Assembly: GCA_905221605.1 (NCBI GenBank) | Contig: CAJNDS010002844.1 | Location: 67,501 to 131,500 of the forward strand | DNA from: Symbiodinium natans | Lineage: Eukaryota > Sar > Dinophyceae > Suessiales > Symbiodiniaceae | Direction of reading: 5' to 3' | Length of the DNA stretch: 64,000 bases | Shown: one piece after another, positions 49,646-60,300 of the stretch | Layout: each line of letters opens with the position of its first letter | Position numbering within the stretch: the stretch's first letter is position 1 | Made by a program: the position numbers and the translations under genes | The notes under the pieces: generated by a model | Database searches by the model: none | What the model was told of the DNA's origin: nothing | The model's input: only the letters and a program-made list of their open reading frames with translations

Positions 49646-50008
49646 TTGTGGGATCGCCTGCTTTGGGTTTGCATGATGCAACTACTTCGGGGGCAACACT
49701 ATCCGCTCATCCCTAGCCAGTCGGCTAGTTTCTGCCGGACACAGAAACCGGCAGTTGAAGGAAAACATGTATGGCATTTATGCGCCGCCTTGCCCAACAA
49801 ATGCTTGCCGAACATGCGGGGAAGCGCAAGCATGCTCCTCACTGCATGCGGCAGAACTGCTCATTTTGTGCCTTGTGCGGTTGTAGATTCTGGTGCGAGT
49901 TCCTCTCATTCCATTCCAGTTGCCAACGCACATGGTAGTATAAGATCCTTTCACCTCACGTCAAGACTCGTGTTCGAATCGAAATGCAGATCTCAGCTGG
50001 ACAGCTGA
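49646..50008 (+). CDS. Possible exon, hypothetical
   Basis: 120 codons with QKPAVEGKHVWHLCAA, LPNKCLPNMRGSASML and GRTAHFVPCAVVDSGA. Overlaps the start of the next frame by about 25 bases, so the real exon probably ends earlier. Confidence 0.33.
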   Translation: MWDRLLWVCMMQLLRGQHYPLIPSQSASFCRTQKPAVEGKHVWHLCAALPNKCLPNMRGSASMLLTACGRTAHFVPCAVVDSGASSSHSIPVANAHGSIRSFHLTSRLVFESKCRSQLDS

Positions 50009-50235
50009 AGATCAGAGCGAAAGGCATGCAGAAATGCGGCCCACAGTACTGCGGACTTTGCATCAAAGAAGATGCGGTCACGCGCCCCGACTCATGCCAT
50101 TGGCTGCGATTGCTAGGTGTGACTGCATTGCGACCATACAAGACCCAAGACCTAAAACGGGCGTCCGAATCTGCAGCGTCGAAGTCGGGCCTGGTGATAC
50201 GTAAGCAACACACACCTGAAGCTACAAGCACATAG
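49984..50235 (+). CDS. Hypothetical small protein with CxxxxCxxC cluster, 83 codons
   Basis: ATG-started: MQISAGQLKIRAKGMQ, KCGPQYCGLCIKEDAV, DSCHWLRLLGVTALRP, KTQDLKRASESAASKS and LVIRKQHTPEATST, stop TAG. The CGPQYCGLC spacing could bind a metal ion, or be an exon of a zinc-finger-like protein. Lys/Arg-rich. One of the cleanest short frames in the window. Confidence 0.45.
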   Translation: MQISAGQLKIRAKGMQKCGPQYCGLCIKEDAVTRPDSCHWLRLLGVTALRPYKTQDLKRASESAASKSGLVIRKQHTPEATST

Positions 50236-50796
50236 TGCGAGACGAGTTCCACTGCGTCCTGTCAGCGCAGATGGGCAGCTTGTAGGCTCACCGCAGACTT
50301 TGCAAGGACAAGCCTTGCGCAGCTAGGGATCTCAGTCGAAATGTTTCAACAGGCCACGTCGCCAAAAATCAGCCTTCGTGGGGTGTGCATCTGTCTAGGA
50401 ATTGACGGTAACTGCTCCAGCGCCTTGCATCAGACCCCTTGGCTGGATCCCCAGGATTCGGGGGCCTTGCGCAGGACACAGCCACCGAAAAGGAGGTAGA
50501 GATGGCTCTGGGAAGCTCTGGGCGTAGGTGTTAGGGGTAGTGAGGGCTTCACATTTTTGTCCGAGAAATTTGATCCCTCCTGACAATACCTGGCAGAACA
50601 CACGAAATGGAAGCTACTAGTGCCTGTGTGCAACACGGTGGCTTCCAACTTCCATAAATGGCAGATACCATGTACACATATGTACACCTCCACCGTCCTC
50701 ATCTAACGGTGGTGGGTGACATGAAATGTTGTGCTGGTTAAACCAAGTACATGCTGCTGACCCCAGCTTCAGCTTAAGCACTCGTGGCCCACAGAG

Positions 50797-50825
50797 GACT
50801 TGAACCGGCGCGATGCCCATCGCGC
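50797..50825 (-). other. Pol III B-box-like motif next to a perfect 7-bp hairpin
   Basis: Minus strand GGTTCAAGTCC (50807-50797) matches the B-box consensus GGTTCRANYCC at all 11 positions. Immediately upstream is GCGCGAT-GGGC-ATCGCGC (50825-50808). Acceptor and D-arm pairing of a tRNA are absent, so it is a tRNA relic, SINE piece or chance. Confidence 0.3.
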
Positions 50826-50900
50826 ACGCCGTCTGCAGTCTCTTGTGTCGCGCAGTGTTTTAAAGGATGCATTGACGTGCCGGGCGACTAGATCTTCATA

Positions 50901-51137
50901 CTAGCCGGAAGCTTCAGCATCATTGCATTCATCTAATTGCAGCATGCTCTGGCAAACTTCTGGCACTAGCGGCTGGCTGCTGTGGATCCTCTGCGTGCAG
51001 ATCCTCCGCGTGCAGCATTTACACGCAACCATGCTAAGGGACCAGGCTTTCTCGTTTACGGTTTCATTTGGCTGCTCAGGCTTGTGCCTGACGCCGCATA
51101 ACCGAGGAGGGGCAAGTTGACCGCCATGCAAGTGCAC
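50901..51137 (-). CDS. Coding-like frame with Cys cluster, hypothetical
   Basis: Minus frame: VRHKPEQPNETVNEKA, SLSMVACKCCTRRICT, QRIHSSQPLVPEVCQS and MLQLDECNDAEASG, stop TAG. Contains a small internal duplication (RRIC / QRIH from AGGATCTGCACGC / AGGATCCACAGC). Good coding composition; no family recognised. Confidence 0.4.
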   Translation of the reverse strand: MHLHGGQLAPPRLCGVRHKPEQPNETVNEKAWSLSMVACKCCTRRICTQRIHSSQPLVPEVCQSMLQLDECNDAEASG

Positions 51138-51562
51138 TCGTTCGCTAATTACTCAGCGTCAGCCAAGCTCATTTCCTGTGTGGACAGGCAGCCACTGATT
51201 ACAAAGGATGATGGCTCAGATCCTCAACATCTTCACCTTGCTAGGCTAGGACCTCCCGCTGACTCCACAGCCTAGGACGCCAAGCAGCGTTGCTTGAAAA
51301 GATAGAATGTCTCCACGGCCGCAGACATCTGCTGCCAGGTTCGGGCTCGCTTGGATGATTTACACAAGCCAGCTGGGTACCCAGCTGCGCTACAAGACTG
51401 AAACCTCTGGCTGCTGCGACCCCAACTGCCTTTAGAGCCACAGCACAAAGGACCCAGGTTCAAGCAGTGGGGCGCTCCAGATTAAGTCTGCTTCCTGCCA
51501 GGCATGTAGACGGCTAGACACCGCCTCGGAGATCGCTCTTGCGGTCGCTCATGCTCAGCGCT

Positions 51563-51925
51563 TCACCGTTCTCCCGAGTGCTCAGTGCTGTCAAGCCTGT
51601 GCTTCCATGCCTCGCAACAGGCTGACTGTGAGTAGGAAACGAGGCTTGCAGGGAGACGAGCTCCCAAAATCCACATGCACTTCTCATGCCATGTAAACTC
51701 CATCCAGGAGACATCTGAGAAACATGGAGCCAGCCAAGAGCCAACAAGTTGTTCGCCCAATCCCCGGCCATCTGTCACGGTATGGTGGCAAGTCCCAGCA
51801 CGGCAGTCGAAGGGCAATCGCGTCAGGCAACAAGAATCTGGGAGCCAACGGTACCCTAAATGAGGCATGAGACTCAAGTGGTCTCCACGACGCCCCACAA
51901 CTTCTATGTTTTTACTAACAAGCAT
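51563..51925 (-). CDS. ATG frame spanning the left edge of the tandem array, 120 codons
   Basis: Starts ATG CTT GTT and reads MLVSKNIEVVGRRGDH, LSLMPHLGYRWLPDSC and FDCRAGTCHHTV, shared with the C units, then leaves the array into unique DNA (GLGEQLVGSWLAPCFS, VSYSQSACCEAWKHRL). In the complete C units the same ATG opens a 94-codon frame with a different end. Could be the founder frame of the array or chance. Confidence 0.3.
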   Translation of the reverse strand: MLVSKNIEVVGRRGDHLSLMPHLGYRWLPDSCCLTRLPFDCRAGTCHHTVTDGRGLGEQLVGSWLAPCFSDVSWMEFTWHEKCMWILGARLPASLVSYSQSACCEAWKHRLDSTEHSGER

Positions 51926-52360
51926 CGGTTTGGCCTGTGATTTTGAGTCTCAGGCGCCGCAGTAACGATCAAGCACAACACCTAAAGCAAGCCCCTTGTC
52001 TCACGCCGAAAGCTTCCAGTGGCAGGTTTCGCACAAACGCTTACAACTGAGGGACTTCGTAGCAGGAAACACATGTGACTCTGCCTCTAGCCTTAAGTGA
52101 ACGGACCCCTACGAGGCTGCGCTCCACAAAGATGTTCCTGCACGCCTTGGTGCAAGTCGCCTGAGTCAAGAGTGGTGCAAACATGCGATGGCTCCAGGCA
52201 CCATCAAATGAACATGGCAACAAGCGCACATACAGGACGGCCTTCTGCTACTAGTATGGCTAGAGATCTGCGAGGCGGCGAGAGCGATACGTGACAGCAG
52301 GCGACAGCTGCTGGCAAACTGCCTTGCCAGCCATATGAACAGCCTGGCCACACCCCTGGC
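51729..52360. repeat. Truncated, diverged first unit C0
   Basis: Homology to the C units starts near 51729. Spacing of GGCAAGTCCCAGC to the next copy is 763 instead of about 1051, so roughly 290 bases are missing (between about 52080 and 52110). It keeps the 22-base segment TTCCTGCACGCCTTGGTGCAAG (about 52134) that C1-C4 lack but all B modules have. Confidence 0.85.
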
Positions 52361-55300
52361 TGCGCGCGGGTAAGCGCTACCAAGAAAGCGGCAGCACAGC
52401 ACATCATCTGTAAGTGCAAGCACTGCAAGCACCTCTCAGAGTCAGCGATGCTGGGGCACGATATGTCCACACCATATGCCCACAAGAACCCCTTCTCGGA
52501 TCGAGCCAGCAACACGCCAACAAGTTGTTCGCCTGTGCCACGGTATGGTGGCAAGTCCCAGCACGGCAGTCGAAGGGCAATCGCGTCAGGCAACAAGAAT
52601 CTGGGAGCCAACGGTACCCTAAATGAGGCATGAGACTCAAGTGGTCTCCACGACGCCCCACAACTTCTATGTTTTTACTAACAAGCATCGGCTTGGCCTG
52701 AGGTTTTGAGTCTCAGGCGCCGCCGTAACGATCAAGCACAACACCTAGAGCAAACCCCTTGTCTCACGCCAAAAGCTTCCAGTGGCAGGTTTCGCACAAA
52801 TGCTTACAAGCGCCGAGGGACTTCGTAGCTGGAAACCCATGGCAAAGGACAGCGCGCAACACGCGCTCAGCGGTGCCGCGAGGCGCAACACGACCCAACG
52901 TCCAACACCCTGTACTACTCGGGCAGGTGCCCAGCTTCTACCCTTGGTTTCCCTGACGGCGATCTGGTTGCAAATCGCTGATGAGATTCCTTTTCTGACG
53001 GGCCTTCGTCTTGAGCGTCCAACTTCGGCGTTGTGACAAGCGGCGGCGCACCTGTCAGCTGCGAGGGGCCACGTCAACTCACGTTTGTCGGCGCAAAGTC
53101 ACATCTCCACAACAAAACCCCTGGAGGAAAGAAGTGGCGTCACGCGGAAAAGTCCCAGGACGGCTGGCGCACTTCTGACACGCGAGCGCGCGCTCCACAA
53201 AGATGTCGCCTGAGTCAAGAGTGGTGCAAACATGCGATGGCTCCAGGCACCATCAAATGAACATGGCAACAAGCGCACATACAGGACGGCCTTCTGCTAC
53301 GAGAATGGCTAGAGATCTGCGAGGCGGCGAGAGCGTTACGTGACAGCAGGCGACAGCTGCTGGCAAACTGCCTTGCCAGCCATATGAACAGCCTGGCCAC
53401 ACCCCTGGCTGCGTGCGGGTGAGCGCTACCAAGAAAGCGGCAGCACAGCACGCATCATCTGTAAGTGCAAGCACTGCAAGCACCTCTCAGAGTCAGCGAT
53501 GCTGGGGCACGATATGTCCACACCATATGCCCACAAGAACCCCTTCTCGGATCGAGCCAGCAACACGCCAACAAGTTGTTCGCCTGTGCCACGGTATGGT
53601 GGCAAGTCCCAGCACGGCAGTCGAAGGGCAATCGCGTCAGGCAACAAGAATCTGGGAGCCAACGGTACCCTAAATGAGGCATGAGACTCAAGTGGTCTCC
53701 ACTACGCCCCACAACTTCTATATTTTTACTAACAAGCATCGGCTTGGCCTGAGGTTTTGAGTCTCAGGCGCCGCCGTAACGATCAAGCACAACACCTAGA
53801 GCAAACCCCTTGTCTCACGCCAAAAGCTTCCAGTGGCAGGTTTCGCACAAACGCTTACAAGCGCCGAGGGACTTCGTAGCTGGAAACCCATGGCAAAGGA
53901 CAGCGCGCAACACGCGCTCAGCGGTGCCGCAAGGCGCAACACGACCCAACGTCCAACACCCTGTACTACTCGGGCAGGTGCCCAGCTTCTACCCTTGGTT
54001 TCCCTGACGGCGATCTGGTTGCAAATCGCTGATGAGATTCCTTTTCTGACGGGCCTTCGTCTTGAGCGGTCCAACTTCGGCGTTGTGACACGCGGCGGCG
54101 CACCTGTCAGCTGCGAGGGGCCACGTCAACTCACGTTTGTCGGCGCAAAGTCACATCTCCACAACAAAACCCCTGGAGGAAAGAAGTGGCGTCACGCGGA
54201 CAAGTCCCAGGACGGCTGGCGCACTTCTGACACGCGAGCGCGCGCTCCACAAAGATGTCGCCTGAGTCAAGAGTGGTGCAAACATGCGATGGCTCCAGGC
54301 ACCATCAAATGAACATGGCAACAAGCGCACATACAGGACGGCCTTCTGCTACTAGTATGGCTAGAGATCTGCGAGGCGGCGAGAGCGTTACGTGACAGCA
54401 GGCGACAGCTGCTGGCAAACTGCCTTGCCAGCCATATGAACAGCCTGGCCACACCCCTGGCTGCGTGCGGGTGAGCGCTACCAAGAAAGCGGCAGCACAG
54501 CACGCATCATCTGTAAGTGCAAGCACTGCAAGCACCTCTCAGAGTCAGCGATGCTGGGGCACGATATGTCCACACCATATGCCCACAAGAACCCCTTCTC
54601 GGATCGAGCCAGCAACACGCCAACAAGTTGTTCGCCTGTGCCACGGTATGGTGGCAAGTCCCAGCACGGCAGTCGAAGGGCAATCGCGTCAGGCAACAAG
54701 AATCTGGGAGCCAACGGTACCCTAAATGAGGCATGAGACTCAAGTGGTCTCCACGACGCCCCACAACTTCTATGTTTTTACTAACAAGCATCGGCTTGGC
54801 CTGAGGTTTTGAGTCTCAGGCGCCGCCGTAACGATCAAGCACAACACCTAGAGCAAACCCCTTGTCTCACGCCAAAAGCTTCCAGTGGCAGGTTTCGCAC
54901 AAACGCTTACAAGCGCCGAGGGACTTCGACTTCGTAGCTGGAAACCCATGGCAAAGGACAGCGCGCAGCACGCGCTCAGCGGTGCCGCGAGGCGCAACAC
55001 GACCCAACGTCCAACACCCTGTACTACTCGGGCAGGTGCCATAGGTGCCCAGCTTCTACCCTTGGTTTCCCTGACGGCGATCTGGTTGCAAATCGCTGAT
55101 GAGATTCCTTTTCTGACGGGCCTTCGTCTTGAGCGGTCCAACTTCGGCGTTGTGACAAGCGGCGGCGCACCTGTCAGCTGCGAGGGGCCACGTCAACTCA
55201 CGTTTGTCGGCGCAAAGTCACATCTCCACAACAAAACCCCTGGAGGACAGAAGAGGCGTCACACGGAAAAGTCCCAGGACGGCTGGCGCACTTCTGACAC

Positions 55301-56580
55301 GCGAGCGCGCGCTCCACAAAGATGTCGCCTGAGTCAAGAGTGGTGCAAACATGCGATGGCTCCAGGCACCATCAAATGAACATGGCAACAAGCGCACATA
55401 CAGGACGGCCTTCTGCTACGAGAATGGCTAGAGATCTGCGAGGCGGCGAGAGCGTTACGTGACAGCAGGCGACAGCTGCTGGCAAACTGCCTTGCCAGCC
55501 ATATGAACAGCCTGGCCACACCCCTGGCTGCGTGCGGGTGAGCGCTACCAAGAAAGCGGCAGCACAGCACGCATCATCTGTAAGTGCAAGCACTGCAAGC
55601 ACCTCTCAGAGTCAGCGATGCTGGGGCACGATATGTCCACACCATATGCCCACAAGAACCCCTTCTCGGATCGAGCCAGCAACACGCCAACAAGTTGTTC
55701 GCCTGTGCCACGGTATGGTGGCAAGTCCCAGCACGGCAGTCGAAGGGCAATCGCGTCAGGCAACAAGAATCTGGGAGCCAACGGTACCCTAAATGAGGCA
55801 TGAGACTCAAGTGGTCTCCACTACGCCCCACAACTTCTATATTTTTACTAACAAGCATCGGCTTGGCCTGAGGTTTTGAGTCTCAGGCGCCGCCGTAACG
55901 ATCAAGCACAACACCTAGAGCAAACCCCTTGTCTCACGCCAAAAGCTTCCAGTGGCAGGTTTCGCACAAATGCTTACAAGCGCCGAGGGACTTCGTAGCT
56001 GGAAACCCATGGCAAAGGACAGCGCGCAACACGCGCTCAGCGGTGCCGCGAGGCGCAACACGACCCAACGTCCAACACCCTGTACTACTCGGGCAGGTGC
56101 CCAGCTTCTACCCTTGGTTTCCCTGACGGCGATCTGGTTGCAAATCGCTGATGAGATTCCTTTTCTGACGGGCCTTCGTCTTGAGCAGTCCAACTTCGGC
56201 GTTGTGACAAGCGGCGGCGCACCTGTCAGCTGCGAGGGGCCACGTCAACTCACGTTTGTCGGCGCAAAGTCACATCTCCACAACAAAACCCCTGGAGGAA
56301 AGAAGTGGCGTCACGCGGAAAAGTCCCAGGACGGCTGGCGCACTTCTGACACGCGAGCGCGCGCTCCACAAAGATGTCGCCTGAGTCAAGAGTGGTGCAA
56401 ACATGCGATGGCTCCAGGCACCATCAAATGAACATGGCAACAAGCGCACATACAGGACGGCCTTCTGCTACTAGTATGGCTAGAGATCTGCGAGGCGGCG
56501 AGAGCGATACGTGACAGCAGGCGACAGCTGCTGGCAAACTGCCTTGCCAGCCATATGAACAGCCTGGCCACACCCCTGGC
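52361..56580. repeat. Four C-type units of about 1.05 kb
   Basis: Nearly identical copies; C3 carries two short duplications (ACTTCG, 6 bases, and CCATAGGTG, 9 bases) that explain its 1067 length. Each unit holds a plus frame (159-164 codons in C2-C4; IWLQIADEIPFLTGLR, SHLHNKTPGGKKWR) and a minus 94-codon ATG frame. Differences between copies in the plus frame are mostly amino-acid changing (T/M, S/R, E/D, K/Q), giving no sign of purifying selection. Confidence 0.9.
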
Positions 56581-57055
56581 TGCGCGCGGGTAAGCGCTAC
56601 CAAGAAAGCGGCAGCACGGAACGTGTCATCTGTGGCTGTGCAAGCTGAGCGAAAGCATGCATTTCGCCGATGCTACGGCACCGGATTCACGTTCTTGTCC
56701 ATGCCGGACAGAGCGCACTGTGCGCTTCAGGCTGCTGCCGCAAGGCACAACACGCCAGAACACGCCCAACGTCCAACAATTTGTGGTACTTGGGTTTTTG
56801 CCCAGCTTCTTCCCAAGGGCTTGGCTTTCCTGACATGCGAGAGTTGAGTTGGCGATCTGGTTGCAACTCGCTGATGAGATTCCTTTTCTGACGGGCCTTC
56901 CCCAGCAGTAATCCGGTTCTCTTTGTGATCAGACCTGGGTCGTGCCTCGCTAGCAAGCAGCCTCGGCACAGATTGTTTGCCTTGTCCCATCCGTTCCCAC
57001 CTGATGTGGCCGCCGCTATCGGCAAGGGCTTCGACGTCTCATACATGCTCAATGA

Positions 57056-57351
57056 AGCTGGGATCTCTGCAGAGTCGTGGCAATCAGCATTCGAAGAAGT
57101 GTCCGGACGGACAATGCTCATGCGGTTGCCCCTCCTGTACACCTTGCGCACTTTCGAAGCTGCAGTGCGCTGTTTGCCTGGCTGGCCGGCACGTCAGCTT
57201 CGGTGGTGCGTGAACCTTCATGGCATCAGAGTCAGGTCACTCAATCTCGGGCATCTGTGTTTTCGCGGCAACCACAGCGAAAGCCCGTGAAATGCACCAG
57301 TCAGGGTCACTCTGATGCCGCACGCCTGGATCCCCTGGCTGCGCGCGAGTA
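57056..57351 (+). other. Frame in module A with mostly silent variation
   Basis: Open from AGC after a TGA to TAA. Reads ISIRRSVRTDNAHAVA, PPVHLAHFRSCSALFA, SVVREPSWHQSQVTQS and SDAARLDPLAARE. Among A1-A5 three sites differ in this stretch: two are silent in this frame but amino-acid changing in both other plus frames, one changes R to P. An acceptor-like TCTCTGCAG precedes (57062-57070) and GTAAGT follows GCGCGCGA at the end. Too few sites for a firm claim. Confidence 0.25.
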
Positions 57352-60300
57352 AGTGCTACCAAGAAAGCGGCAGCACGGACCGTATCATCTGTGGCTGTTC
57401 AAGCTGAGCGAAAGCATGCATTTCGCCGATGCTACGGCACCGGATTCACGTTCTTGTCCATGCCGGACAGAGCGCACTGTGCGCTTTACGCTGCTGCCGC
57501 AGGGCACAACACGCCAGAACACGCCCGACGTCCAACAATTTGTAGAACCTGGGCGTTTGCCCAGCTTCTACCCAAGTAAGGACTTGGAATCCTTGACACG
57601 CGAGAATTGCGTTGGCGATCTGGTTGCAAATCGCTGATGAGATTCCTTTTCTGATGGGCCTTCGTCTTGAGCGGTCCAACTTCGGTGTTGTGACAAGCGG
57701 CGGCGCACCTGTCAGATGCGAGGGGCCACGTCAACTCACGTTTGTCGGTGCGAAGTCACATCTCCACAACAAAACCCCTGGAGGAAAGAAGTGGCGTCAT
57801 GCGGAAAAGTCCCAGGACGGCTGGTGCACTTCTGATACGCGAGCGTGCGCTCCACAAAGATGTTCCTGCACGCCTTGGTGCAAGTCGCCTGAGTCAAGAG
57901 TGATGCAAACATGCGATGGCTCCAGGCACCATCAAATGAACGTGGCAACAAGCGAACATGCAGGACGGCCTTCCGCTATGGCTAGAGATCTGCGAGGTGG
58001 CGCGAGCGTTACGTGACAGCAGGCTTAAGCTGCTGGCAAACTGCCTTGCCAGCCAGCACTACAATGAACAGCCTGGCCACACCCCTGGCCACACCCCTGG
58101 CTGCGCGCGGGTGAGCGCTACCAAGACAGCAGCAGCACAGAACGTGTCATCTGTGGCTGTGCAAGCCGAGCGAAAGCATGAATTTCGCCGTTGCTACGGC
58201 ACCGGATTCACGTTCTTGTCCATGCCGGACAGAGCGCACTGTGCGCTTCAGGCTGCTGCCGCAAGGCACAACACGCCAGAACACGCCCAACGTCCAACAA
58301 TTTGTGGTACTTGGGTTTTTGCCCAGCTTCTTCCCAAGGGCTTGGCTTTCCTGACATGCGAGAGTTGAGTTGGCGATCTGGTTGCAACTCGCTGATGAGA
58401 TTCCTTTTCTGACGGGCCTTCCCCAGCAGTAACCCGGTTCTCTTTGTGATCAGACCTGGGTCGTGCCTCGCTAGCAAGCAGCCTCGGCACAGATTGTTTG
58501 CCTTGTCCCATCCGTTCCCACCTGATGTGGCCGCCGCTATCGGCAAGGGCTTCGACGTCTCATACATGCTCAATGAAGCTGGGATCTCTGCAGAGTCGTG
58601 GCAATCAGCATTCGAAGAAGTGTCCGGACGGACAATGCTCATGCGGTTGCCCCTCCTGTACACCTTGCGCACTTTCGAAGCTGCAGTGCGCTGTTTGCCT
58701 GGCTGGCCGGCACGTCAGCTTCGGTGGTGCGTGAACCTTCATGGCATCAGAGTCAGGTCACTCAATCTCGGGCATCTGTGTTTTCGCGGCAACCACAGCG
58801 AAAGCCCGTGAAATGCACCAGTCAGGGTCACTCTGATGCCGCACCCCTGGATCCCCTGGCTGCGCGCGAGTAAGTGCTACCAAGAAAGCGGCAGCACGGA
58901 CCGTATCATCTGTGGCTGTTCAAGCTGAGCGAAAGCATGCATTTCGCCGTTGCTACGGCACCGGATTCACGTTCTTGTCCATGCCGGACAGAGCGCACTG
59001 TGCGCTTCACGCTGCTGCCGCAGGGCACAACACGCCAGAACACGCCCGACGTCCAACAATTTGTAGGACCTGGGCGTTTGCCCAGCTTCTACCCAATTAA
59101 GGGCTTGGAATCCTTGACACGCGAGAATTGCGTTGGCGATCTGGTTGCAAATCGCTGATGAGATTCCTTTTCTGATGGGCCTTCGTCTTGAGCGGTCCAA
59201 CTTCGGTGTTGTGACAAGCGGCGGCGCACCTGTCAGATGCGAGGGGCCACGTCAACTCACGTTTGTCGGCGCGAAGTCACATCTCCACAACAAAACCCCT
59301 GGAGGAAAGAAGTGGCGTCATGCGGAAAAGTCCCAGGACGGCTGGCGCACTTCTGATACGCGAGCGTGCGCTCAAAAATGATGTTCCTGCACGCCTTGGC
59401 GCCAGTCGCCTGAGTCAAGAGTGGTGCAAACATGCGATGGCTCCAAACACCATCAAATGAACGTGGCAACAAGCGAACATGCAGGACGGCCTTCCGCTAT
59501 GGCTAGAGATCTGCGAGGTGGCGCGAGCGTTACGTGACAGCAGGCGAAAGCTGCTGGCAAACTGCCTTGCCAGCCAGCACTACAATGAACAGCCTGGCCA
59601 CACCCCTGGCCACACCCCTGGCTGCGCGCGGGTGAGCGCTACCAAGACAGCAGCAGCACAGAACGTGTCATCTGTGGCTGTGCAAGCTGAGCGAAAGCAT
59701 GCATTTCGCCGATGCTACGGCACCGGATTCACGTTCTTGTCCATGCCGGACAGAGCGCACTGTGCGCTTCAGGCTGCTGCCGCAAGGCACAACACGCCAG
59801 AACACGCCCAACGTCCAACAATTTGTGGTACTTGGGTGTTTGCCCAGCTTCTTCCCAAGGGCTTGGCTTTCCTGACATGCGAGAGTTGAGTTGGCGATCT
59901 GGTTGCAACTCGCTGATGAGATTCCTTTTCTGACGGGCCTTCCCCAGCAGTAATCCGGTTCTCTTTGTGATCAGACCTGGGTCGTGCCTCGCTAGCAAGC
60001 AGCCTCGGCACAGATTGTTTGCCTTGTCCCATCCGTTCTCACCTTCTGTGGCAACACTAACTTCTCATATATGCTTAATGAAGCTGGGATCTCTGCAGAG
60101 TCGTGGCAATCAGCATTCGAAGAAGTGTCCGGACGGACAATGCTCATGCCGTTGCCCCTCCTGTACACCTTGCACACTTTCGAAGCTGCAGTGCGCTGTT
60201 TGCCTGGCTGGCCGGCACGTCAGCTTCGGTGGTGCGTGAACCTTCATGGCATCAGAGTCAGGTCACTCAATCTCGGGCATCTGTGTTTTCGCGGCAACCA

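Noticed and set aside
49968-49990. GTGTTCGAATCG as a tRNA T-loop
   Set aside because: Neighbouring bases cannot form a T-stem or acceptor stem, and it lies inside coding-like sequence.
53253-55602. Minus 76-codon hydrophobic frames in C units (apparent membrane protein)
   Set aside because: Hydrophobicity comes from the complement of an Ala/Ser/Lys/Gln-rich plus frame; no independent support.
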